From positions 66,447 to 130,446 of the forward strand of contig JBBILI010000013.1 in the NCBI GenBank assembly GCA_037445025.1: DNA of 64,000 bases, written 5' to 3'. Positions 17,280-25,496 of the stretch are shown here, piece after piece. Under the pieces are notes generated by a model. It was not told the origin of the DNA and made no database searches. It saw only the letters and a program-made list of their open reading frames with translations. The stretch is from CAIQQQ01 sp037445025 (GTDB lineage: Bacteria; Pseudomonadota; Alphaproteobacteria; Acetobacterales; Acetobacteraceae). The stretch's first letter is position 1, and each line of letters begins with the position of its first letter. The translations under genes were made by a program, and so were the position numbers.

Positions 17280-18477
17280 GGCCGGCGCCCCAGTCAAAGA
17301 ACGACCCGCCCTGCGCGCGCAAAATGTTGGCCAGCACCATGCGATGCACCTCCGACGCGCCGTCCACCAGCCGCGCCTGGCGGGCATAGCGGTACATCCA
17401 CTCGATCACGGTGTCCTTCGAGTAGCCTTTGGCGCCGAGCAACTGCAGCGCCGTGTCCACCGCCTTGTGCAGCGCGTCGGCCACCACGATCTTGGCCATC
17501 GACACCTCCTTGCGCGCGAAATCGCCCTGGTCGAGCTTCCAGGCCGCATGCATCGTCAGCAGCTTGCCCATCTGGATCTCGAGCGCCGCCTGGCCAATCA
17601 GCCCCTGCACACTTTCGTGATCGATCAGCGTCGCCCCGAACGAGCGGCGCTGCTGGGCATGCGCCATGGCAATCTCGAGCGCCCGGCGCGCCAGCCCCGT
17701 CCAGCGCATGCAATGGGTCAGCCGCGCCGGGCCGAGGCGGATCTGGGTCAGCTTCAGCCCGTCGCCCTCGCGCATCAAAAGGTTTTCATCCGGCACCTCC
17801 AGCCCGTCGAAGCGCAGCTCGCAATGCCCGCCATGCTCCTCCGGCCCCATGATCGGAATCCGCCGCACGATCTCCCAGCCCGGCTGATCCGCATGGAACA
17901 GAAACGCTGACAGCCCCCGCCTGGCATCATCGGAGGTTCGGGCAATCACGATGAAATGTTTCGCAATTCCCGCTCCGGTGATGAACCACTTGCGTCCATT
18001 CAGCTTCCAGCCAGTATTGGTCCTGGAGGCCGTGGTGTAGGTCAGCGAGGGGTCAGACCCGCATCCATCGGGCTCGGTCATGGCAAAGGCCGATTGGACG
18101 GCACCATCGATGATCGGCTGCAACCAGATCCGTTTCTGCTCGGAGGTCGCCACCTGTTCCAGAACCCGCATGTTGCCGTCATCGGGGGCCGCGGCGTTGA
18201 ACACGACCGGGCCGAAGATCGAGCGGTTCATCTCCTCGTAGCAGGGCGCGATTCCGGCCAGGCTCATGCCACGGCCACCGCGCGCCTTTGGCATGGACAG
18301 CGCCCAGAGCCCCTGCGACCGCGCCTCGGCCCGCAGATCCGTCAGCAGTGCGGGGGCGATGTTCTCATGCAGATCATACGAGCTCGGTTGCGATTCGAGC
18401 GGAATCAGCCGATCGTCAACAAACCGTTGAATGGCGGCCCGGGTGGATTCCACCTCTTCCGGCAGCGTGAAGTCCAT
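17272..18477 (-). CDS. acyl-CoA dehydrogenase family protein, ACAD10/11-like (LvaC-like)
   Basis: This flavoprotein of 401 residues has the usual three-domain architecture: SAFAMTEPDGCGSDPS (flavin and substrate contact), NGRKWFITGAG, RRSFGATLIDHESVQ, and LQLLGAKGYSKDTVIEWMYRYARQARLVDGASEVHRM. The usual YEGT active-site segment with the base Glu is replaced by VDGASE, as in the ACAD10/11 branch. In the levulinate pathway the LvaC-type enzyme converts 4-phosphohydroxyacyl-CoA to an enoyl-CoA, allowing onward beta-oxidation. The ATG at 18477 lies behind GGAGG. It is the first gene of the operon, divergent from an unknown plus-strand gene across a 272-base gap. Confidence 0.85.
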   Translation of the reverse strand: MDFTLPEEVESTRAAIQRFVDDRLIPLESQPSSYDLHENIAPALLTDLRAEARSQGLWALSMPKARGGRGMSLAGIAPCYEEMNRSIFGPVVFNAAAPDDGNMRVLEQVATSEQKRIWLQPIIDGAVQSAFAMTEPDGCGSDPSLTYTTASRTNTGWKLNGRKWFITGAGIAKHFIVIARTSDDARRGLSAFLFHADQPGWEIVRRIPIMGPEEHGGHCELRFDGLEVPDENLLMREGDGLKLTQIRLGPARLTHCMRWTGLARRALEIAMAHAQQRRSFGATLIDHESVQGLIGQAALEIQMGKLLTMHAAWKLDQGDFARKEVSMAKIVVADALHKAVDTALQLLGAKGYSKDTVIEWMYRYARQARLVDGASEVHRMVLANILRAQGGSFFDWGAGHG

Positions 18478-18749
18478 CAGACCCTCCTCCCTGGTTTCGC
18501 CACGCACCCTTGCGGGCAGATGGCGCGGATGCAATGCCTGCGGAAAAATCGCTATGGCAAGGGGTGGGATCTGCGATCCAGCCGTGCGGCACTGGCTGTT
18601 TCCCCATCGGGCCGCATGGCTAGGATGGAGGGATGAGATCGGATCGTGTACCTTGTGATGGCGTTGCGTTTGAACAAGATACGCGATCACGGTGGTTTTG
18701 GTACAACACGCTGTTGAAACCAGATTTTAAGCTTTATGAGATATGACGT

Positions 18750-19466
18750 GTGACGAAGGAGGCCGATTTGTCCCAACTCAATCGTGAGGGTGCCTCCACG
18801 TCGGCTGACGGTTCAGCAGAGACGCTGCCGCTCAACGAAGTGATGCTCCGTTTCGAAAGCCTCGGCGAGAACTGCGAGTTCGGCCTCGTGCAGCGCAAAG
18901 GCGGCGCCGAGCCGTTGGGCCTTCTGCGATTCTCCAGCACACCGCTGCCCAAGCTGCTGTCCGCTCTCACCGCGCGATTCGAAGGACTCGGCCGGCCAGA
19001 CCAGATCAGCGTCGACCTGTCCTCCAACGGCCGGGAATACATGATCTCGGACAAGACGTTCGGGCTCTACTACCACGCCTGGGTGATGGCCGGAGAACGC
19101 CCGCCCGAGGACGTGCACCGCCGCGAGATCCGCAGACTGCCGTACCTCACCCGCAAGCTCGTCGAGGACCTGACCGACGGCGAAAAGATCTTCGTCTACC
19201 GCAGCATGACGCCGATCTCCAAGGCGCAGGCGATGAAGCTGGTCGAGGCCATCCGCAGCTACGGGCCGTCCACCCTGCTGTGGATGGAGCTGGCCGATCC
19301 TGGCCATCCCCCCGGCACCGTGGAATTGCTGGCCCCCGGACTGATCCGCGGCCGCATGGACCGCTTTGCCCCCGGCTCGAACGCCCATGACTTCTCGTTC
19401 GCCTGCTGGGAGCAGGTCTGCCGCAACGCGCTGGCCCTCTGGACGCAGCATCGGTCCGCCGCCTGA
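18750..19466 (+). CDS. conserved protein of unknown function with LGENCEFGLVQR motif
   Basis: The 238-residue product is not recognised with certainty. Its N-terminal region has FESLGENCEFGLVQR followed by EPLGLLRF. This resembles the opening of small Cys-containing families sometimes described as papain-like (DUF1796-type), where the Cys of the ENC segment is conserved. No signal peptide or membrane span is seen. The start is a GTG at 18750, 9 bases after an AT-rich stretch (18714-18741) that could hold its promoter. Composition matches the surroundings. It is followed after 93 bases by another unknown gene on the same strand. Confidence 0.6.
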   Translation: MTKEADLSQLNREGASTSADGSAETLPLNEVMLRFESLGENCEFGLVQRKGGAEPLGLLRFSSTPLPKLLSALTARFEGLGRPDQISVDLSSNGREYMISDKTFGLYYHAWVMAGERPPEDVHRREIRRLPYLTRKLVEDLTDGEKIFVYRSMTPISKAQAMKLVEAIRSYGPSTLLWMELADPGHPPGTVELLAPGLIRGRMDRFAPGSNAHDFSFACWEQVCRNALALWTQHRSAA

Positions 19467-19559
19467 CGATACCGTGACCCACCCCGCCGGCTTGATCATC
19501 GGCTTGCTCCACACCCGACTTCGCGTTCAAACTACAAGGAAAGCTGGAGGGGGGCGGCC

Positions 19560-19982
19560 ATGGCGGGTGCCATTATCAAAGACTGGAACGACGCAAAGGC
19601 GCAGGCCCAGAAGATCCTCGGCAAGGAAGGCGAACTGCCCAAGCCGCGCACCGACATCGAAACCGTCATGAACGCCGCCAACAAGGCCATCGCCGAACTC
19701 GGAACGGCCTGCAAGGCGTTCGAATCCAAGGTCGATGGAGTCGAGGACTCGCTGTCGAAGGTCAAGAATGCTGCAAACCAGTACGACAGCATGATCTCCG
19801 GCGCCACGTTCGGGCTCGATCCCAAGAAGCCCGATCAAAAGAAACAGATCGCCGATGCACAGAAGATCCTCAGCGCGTCGCTGCAGAAGGTCGCGACCGC
19901 GGCGGACGGCTTCACCAAGGTGTTCGCGGACCTCGAAAAGACGATCGACACCCTCAATGCCCGGATGAAGGAGGTCGGGTAG
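19560..19982 (+). CDS. small coiled-coil protein of unknown function
   Basis: A 140-residue, Lys- and Ala-rich, probably all-helical protein without Cys-rich sites, signal peptide or membrane span other than one Cys near 50. Heptad-like spacing of hydrophobic residues from about 25 to 75 and 95 to 138 suggests paired coiled coils, similar in feel to small secreted or phasin-like helical proteins. A strong GGAGGGG lies 7 bases upstream of the ATG. Its last 29 bases overlap the 3' end of cobC on the opposite strand. Function is unknown. Confidence 0.6.
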   Translation: MAGAIIKDWNDAKAQAQKILGKEGELPKPRTDIETVMNAANKAIAELGTACKAFESKVDGVEDSLSKVKNAANQYDSMISGATFGLDPKKPDQKKQIADAQKILSASLQKVATAADGFTKVFADLEKTIDTLNARMKEVG

Positions 19983-20994
19983 CTCCGGCCTCGTCCTGCG
20001 CGAGACAGCGGGCCAGCCGCGCCCAGGCTGCCTCTCCCGCAGGAACCCCGAAGCGCAGCCAGCGTGGCTGGGCAGCGAAACGACGCACCAGCAGGCCTGA
20101 CGCCCCCAGCCGCGCGTGCCAGGCAGCGGCGTCAGGCGTCTCGGCCAGCCGGAACAGGCAGGTGCCGCCGATCACCGCCATCCCCGAAGCTGCGAGCAGC
20201 GCATCGAGCCGAGCCGCATCCTGCCGCAGCCGCGCCGCCGCCGCCGCACGCCATGCCCCATCGCCCAGCGCCACGCTCCCCACCCGCAACGCCGGTCCGC
20301 TGACCGCCCACGGCCCCAGCGCCGCCCGCACCCGCGCGGCGAAGCCTGGCTCCGCCAGCAGAAACCCCAGCCGCACCCCTGCCAGCCCATAGGTCTTGCC
20401 GAAGGAGCGCAGCACCACCAGGCCCGGACAGGGCAGCGCCGGCGCAACGCTCAGCGCAGGGTCCTCCAGATCGGCGAACGCCTCGTCCATCACCAGCCGC
20501 CCGCCGTCCTGCGCGAGCCGTCCGGCCAGCGCCACCAGAAGATCGGCCGGAAACGCCCGGCCATCGGGATTGTTCGGCTGACACAGCACCACCGTCTCGC
20601 CCGGCGCGCAGCACGCCAGATCGTCGATGGCGCGCACCACGGCCCCCGCATTCGCCCAGGCGCGCGCATGCTCGCCATAGGTCGGCGACAGCACCGCCAC
20701 CCCACGGGCCGGGGCCAGCAGCGGCAGCAGGCTGATCAGAATCTGCGTGCCCGGCGCCGCCACCACCATCGCCGGGTCCGCCACCCGATAGGCATCGGCT
20801 GCGATCTGCAGCAGGTGCTGCTCATCCTGCGGCTCCGGCAAACGGGTCAGGTCGTCCGCCGCCAGGGCCGGCATCGGATAGGCCACAGGGTTGATCCCGG
20901 TCGACAGGTCCACCCAGGGCTCCGGCGCCAGGGGCCAGCGCAGGCGGGCGTCGTGCAGCCGGCCGCCATGATCGATTGCAGCGTCACGCGTCAA
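19954..20994 (-). CDS. cobC: threonine-phosphate decarboxylase CobC
   Basis: This PLP enzyme of aminotransferase fold I makes (R)-1-amino-2-propanol O-2-phosphate for the nucleotide loop of cobalamin. The 346-residue sequence shows DLSTGINPVAYP near the start, the aminotransferase segment CQPNNPDGRAF, VMDEAFADL, and the PLP lysine in SFGKTYGLAGVRLGF. No ATG or GTG fits the conserved N terminus, so a TTG at 20994 (MTRDAAIDHGG) is proposed. The start codons of cobC and the divergent cobD are only 17 bases apart, and the 3' end overlaps the convergent unknown gene. Confidence 0.9.
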   Translation of the reverse strand: MTRDAAIDHGGRLHDARLRWPLAPEPWVDLSTGINPVAYPMPALAADDLTRLPEPQDEQHLLQIAADAYRVADPAMVVAAPGTQILISLLPLLAPARGVAVLSPTYGEHARAWANAGAVVRAIDDLACCAPGETVVLCQPNNPDGRAFPADLLVALAGRLAQDGGRLVMDEAFADLEDPALSVAPALPCPGLVVLRSFGKTYGLAGVRLGFLLAEPGFAARVRAALGPWAVSGPALRVGSVALGDGAWRAAAAARLRQDAARLDALLAASGMAVIGGTCLFRLAETPDAAAWHARLGASGLLVRRFAAQPRWLRFGVPAGEAAWARLARCLAQDEAGATRPPSSGH

Positions 20995-21011
20995 CGTGGC
21001 ACCTCTGCCGC

Positions 21012-21974
21012 GTGACCCATCCGACCCTCCTGGCCACAGCCCTGCTGATCGAGGCGCTGTGCGGCTACCCCGACGCCCTGTTCGCCCGCATGCGCCATCC
21101 TGTGGTGTGGCTGGGCGCGGTGATCTCCACCTGCGACCGCCGCCTCAACCGCCCCATGCAGAGCTTCCGCGTCCGCCAGGCGATGGGCGTGCTGGGCGAA
21201 CTGCTGCTGCTCGCCGCCGCGATCCTGCCCACCGCCGCCCTTGCGGCGTGGCTGACCGGCCCCTGGGTGTGGCTGCTGCCGGTCCTCGCCAGCGCCGGTC
21301 TGGCCAGCCGCAGCCTGTGGCGCCATGTCGCCGACGTCGCCACCGGCCTGGAGCAGGACGGGCTCGCCGGCGGCCGGCTTGCGGTGTCGCGCATCGTCGG
21401 TCGCAATCCCGCGACGCTGGACGAGGCCGGTGTGGTGCGGGCCGCCATCGAGAGCCTGGCCGAAAACTTCTCCGACGGCGTGGTGGCCCCCGCGCTGTGG
21501 TGCGGCGTGGTGGGGCTGCCGGGCATCGCTGCCTACAAGGCGATCAACACCGCCGACAGCATGATCGGCCACCGCACCCCGCGCCACGAAGCCTATGGCT
21601 GGGCGGCGGCGCGACTCGACGACCTCGTCAACCTGCCGGCCTCGCGACTCGCTGCCCTGTGGCTGACCCTCGCGGCGGCGATCAGCCCCGGCGCCTCCGG
21701 CGTGGGCGCCCTGCGCGCGGTGGCGCGCGACGCCGGGCGTCATCGCTCCCCCAACGCCGGCTGGCCGGAGGCGGCGATGGCCGGTGCCCTCGGTCTGCGC
21801 CTGGCGGGGCCGCGGGTATACGGCACCACCCGGGTCGAGGATGCCTGGATGGGCGATGGCCGGGCCGAGGCAACGCCCGCGGATCTGCGCCGCGCGCTGG
21901 CACTGTACCGGCTGGCCTGCGGACTGCAGATCCTGGCCGTGCTCATCGCGCTGTCTGCAACAATTTATCGATAG
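21012..21974 (+). CDS. cobD: adenosylcobinamide-phosphate synthase CobD/CbiB
   Basis: This integral membrane protein attaches aminopropanol (phosphate) to adenosylcobyric acid. The 320-residue sequence has several hydrophobic spans and family blocks: GYPDALFARMRHPVVWLG, SRIVGRNPATLDEAGVVRA, AESLAENFSDGVVAP, and AYKAINTADSMIGHR. The GTG at 21012 gives the conserved VTHPTLLATALLIEALCGYPD opening. It is divergent from cobC, with which it acts in the same branch, and its last 32 bases overlap the end of cobQ. Confidence 0.92.
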   Translation: MTHPTLLATALLIEALCGYPDALFARMRHPVVWLGAVISTCDRRLNRPMQSFRVRQAMGVLGELLLLAAAILPTAALAAWLTGPWVWLLPVLASAGLASRSLWRHVADVATGLEQDGLAGGRLAVSRIVGRNPATLDEAGVVRAAIESLAENFSDGVVAPALWCGVVGLPGIAAYKAINTADSMIGHRTPRHEAYGWAAARLDDLVNLPASRLAALWLTLAAAISPGASGVGALRAVARDAGRHRSPNAGWPEAAMAGALGLRLAGPRVYGTTRVEDAWMGDGRAEATPADLRRALALYRLACGLQILAVLIALSATIYR

Positions 21975-23400
21975 CCACATGCGCCTCCAGATGATCGGCG
22001 AACGCATCCAGCGTCGCCTCCACGGCCGCGTCGTGGCGATGCCCTGACGGCGCGGCGCCGAGCGCGCGCAGCAGCGACGCGCGTGCCGCGTCGTCATGGA
22101 ACAGCCCATGCACATAAAGGCCACGCACCGATCCGTCGGCCGAGCCGGCGCCGTCCGGCCGGCCATCGGCCAGATGCAGCACCGGCCGCGCCAGATCCGC
22201 TCCCTCGGTGCGCCCCATATGGATCTCGTAGCCCACAAACGGCGCGCCCCCGGCCAGAAACCCGCTGACCCGCGCCAGCCGTTTCTGTCCGGTCAGCACG
22301 GTGTCCACATCGAGCAGCCCAAGTCCCGCCACCGTGCCGGCCGGGCCTTCCACCCCGTCCGGATCAGCGATCGTCCGGCCCAGCATCTGATAGCCGCCGC
22401 ACAGCCCCAGCACCCGGCCTCCCCGCCTGCGATGTGCGGCGATGTCGATGTCCCAGCCCGCTGCGCGCAGGGCGGCGAGGTCCGCGATGGTCGATTTGGA
22501 GCCGGGCAGGATCACCAGGTCGCAGTCACCCGGCAGCGGCGTGCCCGGCCGCAGCAGGGTCAGCGCCACATCCGGCTCCTGCGCCAGCGGATCGAGATCG
22601 TCGAAATTGGCGATCGCCGGCAGCAGCGGCACGCAGACACGCAACCGTCCGGCGGCATGGGTGCGGCGTTCGACAAGGTCGGCCGCGTCCTCGGCGGGCA
22701 GCCGCGCCAGTTCCGCGAAATGCGGCACCAGCCCCAGCGCGGGCCATCCGGTATGCCCCGCGATCGCCGTCATGCCCTCGGCGAACAGCGACAGATCGCC
22801 GCGCATGCGATTGACGATGAAGCCGCGGATCATCGCCGCATCCGCCCGGTCGAGCACGGTGTGCGTGCCGACCAGGCTCGCGATCACGCCGCCACGGTCG
22901 ATATCGCCGATCAGGATGACCGGCGTGCCGGTGGCCCGCGCAAAACCCATGTTGGCGATGTCGCCGTGGCGCAGATTGATCTCGGACGCACTGCCCGCCC
23001 CCTCCACCAGCACGATGTCGGCCTCGGCGCGCAGACGGGAAAAACTGTCCAGCACGAACGGCAGCAGCGACGGCTTCATCGCCTGGTACTCCCGCGCCCG
23101 GGCCGTCGCGTGCACGCGCCCCTGCACGATCACCTGGGCGCCGATTTCGCTCTGCGGCTTCAGCAGCACCGGGTTCATGTGCACGCTGGCGGGCACCAGG
23201 CAGGCCCGCGCCTGCAGAGCCTGCGCCCGCCCGATCTCGCCGCCATCCTCGGTGACGGCCGCGTTGTTGGACATGTTCTGCGGCTTGAACGGCCGCACCG
23301 TCAGGCCACGCCGGGTGAACGCGCGGCACAGCCCGGCCACGAGCACGGACTTGCCGACGCTCGATCCGGTGCCTTGAAACATCAGGGTTCTGGCGGTCAT
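21943..23400 (-). CDS. cobQ: cobyric acid synthase CobQ
   Basis: CobQ amidates four side chains of adenosylcobyrinic acid a,c-diamide using glutamine and ATP. The 485-residue protein starts with the P-loop-like FQGTGSSVGKS, then NMSNNAAV, VLVEGAGSASEINLR and DIDRGGVIASLVGT. The C-terminal class I glutaminase domain has its nucleophile in GLCGGYQMLG and a late His in YVHGLFHDD. The start lies 6 bases after hicB, so it is probably translated from the same transcript as cobU-cobO-hicAB. Confidence 0.95.
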   Translation of the reverse strand: MTARTLMFQGTGSSVGKSVLVAGLCRAFTRRGLTVRPFKPQNMSNNAAVTEDGGEIGRAQALQARACLVPASVHMNPVLLKPQSEIGAQVIVQGRVHATARAREYQAMKPSLLPFVLDSFSRLRAEADIVLVEGAGSASEINLRHGDIANMGFARATGTPVILIGDIDRGGVIASLVGTHTVLDRADAAMIRGFIVNRMRGDLSLFAEGMTAIAGHTGWPALGLVPHFAELARLPAEDAADLVERRTHAAGRLRVCVPLLPAIANFDDLDPLAQEPDVALTLLRPGTPLPGDCDLVILPGSKSTIADLAALRAAGWDIDIAAHRRRGGRVLGLCGGYQMLGRTIADPDGVEGPAGTVAGLGLLDVDTVLTGQKRLARVSGFLAGGAPFVGYEIHMGRTEGADLARPVLHLADGRPDGAGSADGSVRGLYVHGLFHDDAARASLLRALGAAPSGHRHDAAVEATLDAFADHLEAHVAIDKLLQTAR

Positions 23401-23406
23401 GCGGAT

Positions 23407-23835
23407 CTAGGCGAGCGCCCGTTCCTCCACCACCAGCCGCCGTCCGAGCGCCTTCAAGGCGAGCTCCACCTGGCCGATGCGACTTTTGTGCACGGGATCC
23501 AGCAGTCGCCTGATGTCCTTCTCGTCCATGCCCAAGCGATGCCCCAGTTCGACGTTGGTCATCCCGACGTCACGCTTGGCCCGATACAGGGCGAGCTTGG
23601 CCGCCACAAGCAGCGGCACCGCCACCACGGGCCGCCCTCGGGCCGGGCTGGGCGACGGCAGCGGTCGATTGTCGGTGACATAGAAGCTCAGGGCCGTGGC
23701 CAGCGCATCCGGGGCTGCGTCCAGATTCGCCTGCAGGTCGCCCCAGCCGCCGGTGACCATTTCCGGCACATCGGGACACGTGATGGTGATGCCATCGGCC
23801 TCGGTGAGAATGTCGACGGGATAGGCGAAGCGCAT
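23407..23835 (-). CDS. hicB: HicB-family antitoxin with HTH domain
   Basis: The 142-residue protein has an N-terminal HicB fold (YPVDILTEADGITITCPDVPEM) and a C-terminal DNA-binding helix-turn-helix region (MTNVELGHRLGMDEKDIRRLLD). It should bind and neutralise HicA and repress its own promoter. It begins three bases after the hicA stop and ends 6 bases before cobQ. The toxin-antitoxin order hicA-hicB is the usual one. The location inside a cobalamin operon is unusual. Confidence 0.85.
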   Translation of the reverse strand: MRFAYPVDILTEADGITITCPDVPEMVTGGWGDLQANLDAAPDALATALSFYVTDNRPLPSPSPARGRPVVAVPLLVAAKLALYRAKRDVGMTNVELGHRLGMDEKDIRRLLDPVHKSRIGQVELALKALGRRLVVEERALA

Positions 23836-23838
23836 CGA

Positions 23839-24048
23839 TCAGTCCTCCAGATCTGTCGCGGTGATGCCAAGCTGCTTCAGGATGGCGCGCTGTGTGCCGG
23901 TTGGCAGGTCTTTCGCGTGACGCGGGATGACGGAGCTTCTGCCCTGAAGCCGCACCTTGGTGTGACTTCCGCCCTCCACGACCTCCCCAGACCATCCCAG
24001 CCGGTTGGCCAGCCGGCGGATGCGACGGAGGAGATCGTTCGGCTTCAC
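23839..24048 (-). CDS. hicA: HicA-family mRNA interferase toxin
   Basis: HicA toxins are small double-stranded-RNA-binding-fold ribonucleases that cut mRNA. The catalytic His29 is in VEGGSHTKVRL, followed by SSVIPRHAKDLPTGTQRAILKQLGI. A GTG at 24048 gives 69 residues, the normal size. A TTG at 24099 would also be in frame but would place the start upstream of the -10 box of the recognisable promoter. The predicted transcription start nearly coincides with the GTG, so the mRNA may be leaderless. Confidence 0.82.
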   Translation of the reverse strand: MKPNDLLRRIRRLANRLGWSGEVVEGGSHTKVRLQGRSSVIPRHAKDLPTGTQRAILKQLGITATDLED

Positions 24049-24054
24049 ACCCGG

Positions 24055-24107
24055 GATATCGGGCAAATTTGCCCGAACTGTCAAGTTCTGAACGGACAAA
24101 TATGCCC
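24055..24107 (-). promoter_or_regulatory. hicAB promoter with two operator-like palindromes
   Basis: Read on the minus strand, a consensus TTGACA (24079-24084) and GATATC (24055-24060) are 18 nt apart. Between them lies the perfect palindrome GGGCAAATTTGCCC (24061-24074). A degenerate copy, GGACAAATATGCCC, is at 24094-24107, with centres 33 bp (about three helical turns) apart. This looks like cooperative repression by HicB. Confidence 0.65.
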
Positions 24108-24109
24108 GA

Positions 24110-24712
24110 TCAAAACTCGATGCCCGACTGCGCCTTCACGCCCGCCGCGAAATGATGCTTCACCAGCGTCATCTCCGTCACCAGATCGGCGGCGGCCACC
24201 AGCTCCGGCTTCGCGTTGCGCCCGGTGATCACCACGTGCTGGCCCGCAACCCGCGCCGCACAGCCGGCGATCACCTCCGCCAGATCCAGATAGTCGTAGC
24301 GCAGCGCGATGTTGAGCTCGTCCAGGATCACCAAGGCGACGTCGTCGCGCGCCATCAGCGCCTGCGCCATCGCCCAGGCCCGCCCGGCCGCCGCCACGTC
24401 GCGCGCCCGGTCCTGCGTCTCCCACGTGAACCCCTCGCCCATCGTGTGCCATTCCACAAGATCGCCGAATCGCTCCAGCACCGCCCGCTCGCCGGTGCCC
24501 CAGGCGCCCTTGATGAACTGCACCACGCCCACCCGCCTGCCATGCCCGATCATGCGCAGCGCCAGCCCGAACGCCGCGGTCGACTTGCCCTTGCCCGGCC
24601 CGGTGTTGACGATCAGCAGACCCTTCTCGACGGTCTTGGACGCGACCTCCGCATCCTGCACCGCCTTGCGCCGCGCCATCTTGGCGCGGTGGCGCGCCTC
24701 CTCGTCGGTCAT
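24110..24712 (-). CDS. cobO: corrinoid adenosyltransferase CobO
   Basis: CobO transfers the adenosyl group of ATP to cob(I)yrinic acid a,c-diamide. The 200-residue protein has the family P-loop NTGPGKGKSTAAFG near 38, VVQFIKGAWGTGE, HTMGEGFTWETQD, LVILDELNIALRYDYL and the TGRNAKPEL segment. The ATG at 24712 overlaps the cobU TGA (ATGA). The stop lies 62 bases before hicA. It acts just before CobQ in the pathway, although hicAB separates the two genes. Confidence 0.94.
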   Translation of the reverse strand: MTDEEARHRAKMARRKAVQDAEVASKTVEKGLLIVNTGPGKGKSTAAFGLALRMIGHGRRVGVVQFIKGAWGTGERAVLERFGDLVEWHTMGEGFTWETQDRARDVAAAGRAWAMAQALMARDDVALVILDELNIALRYDYLDLAEVIAGCAARVAGQHVVITGRNAKPELVAAADLVTEMTLVKHHFAAGVKAQSGIEF

Positions 24713-25212
24713 CCCTGCACCTGCATCGCCAGCCCCGCCACCATGAACACCACCGCATCGGCCACGGCCGCCAGCCGCTGGTGCAGCAGCCCGGCCTCGT
24801 CGCGAAACGCCCGCGCCAGCCGGTTGTCCGGCACGATCCCCAGCCCCACCTCGTTGGAGACCAGCACCACCGGCGCCTTGTGGGCGAGACACGCGCCTTC
24901 CAGATCCGCCGTCGCCTGCTCCAGGTCGCGTTCGTCGAGCATCAGATTGGTCAGCCACAGCGTCAGGCAGTCGACCAGCACCGGCCCGGCGGCGGCGGCG
25001 ATCGCATCCGCCAGCAACACCGGCGCCTCCACCGTCACCCAGCCCGCCGCCCGCCGGTCGCGATGCTGCGCGATGCGCCCGCGCATCTCGTCATCGAAGG
25101 CCTGGGCGGTGGCGATATAGGTCCAGGGCGCCGGATGCGCCATCACCAGCGCCTCCGCATGGCGGCTCTTGCCGGAACGGGCGCCGCCGAGAACGAGGGT
25201 GAGGTGGTTCAG
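24709..25212 (-). CDS. cobU: adenosylcobinamide kinase / cobinamide-phosphate guanylyltransferase, CTG start
   Basis: CobU (CobP) phosphorylates adenosylcobinamide and then activates it with GTP. The P-loop LGGARSGKS, the segment WTYIATAQAFDDEM, the RIAQHRDRR segment that includes the guanylated His, DCLTLWLTN and VSNEVGLGIVP are all present. The P-loop lies upstream of the first ATG, and no ATG, GTG or TTG occurs in frame before it. A CTG at 25212 with AAAGG eight bases upstream gives 167 residues, a normal length, and is the best candidate. Without it the protein would lack its nucleotide-binding site. Confidence 0.88.
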   Translation of the reverse strand: MNHLTLVLGGARSGKSRHAEALVMAHPAPWTYIATAQAFDDEMRGRIAQHRDRRAAGWVTVEAPVLLADAIAAAAGPVLVDCLTLWLTNLMLDERDLEQATADLEGACLAHKAPVVLVSNEVGLGIVPDNRLARAFRDEAGLLHQRLAAVADAVVFMVAGLAMQVQG

Positions 25213-25267
25213 AGCACGGGCCTTTGACGGTGTGGTTCGGGTGGGCGTATGACTCGCAGCAACGAAT
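25213..25267. other. divergent intergenic region between cobU and the riboswitch
   Basis: These 55 bases separate the minus-strand cobU start from the riboswitch aptamer of the plus-strand operon. They, with the aptamer region itself, must hold promoters for both directions. No convincing -35/-10 pair was recognised. No gene lies between 25213 and 25601. Confidence 0.4.
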
Positions 25268-25447
25268 GGTCCTTCCAGATCGGAAGGTGAAGAGGGAATG
25301 CGGTGCGGGGGCGACCCTAAATCCGCGGCTGCCCCCGCAACTGTAGGCGGACAGCTTCATGCCATCAGGCCACTGGGGACGCTCCCCGGGAAGGCGGGCA
25401 TGGCGCGCCGGGTGCAAACCCGAGATCCGTGAGCCAGGAGACCTGCC
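25268..25447 (+). ncRNA. cobalamin riboswitch aptamer
   Basis: The conserved landmarks occur in order: AAGAGGGAATGCGGTG, the B12-box-like segment GCTGCCCCCGCAACTGTAGGCGG, GCCACTGG, CCGGGAAGGCGGGC, and the closing GAGCCAGGAGACCTGCC. It lies upstream of the DUF1636-cobW-cobN operon on the same strand and should repress that operon when adenosylcobalamin is abundant. The boundaries are approximate. Confidence 0.93.
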
Positions 25448-25496
25448 ATTCCGGACGGACAGGCTTGTCCGGCCATCGCTGACTGCGCGTTCGGGC

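Noticed and set aside
24049..24099. TTG start at 24099 for hicA
   Set aside because: It would lie upstream of the recognisable -35 and -10 boxes and add residues absent from HicA proteins.
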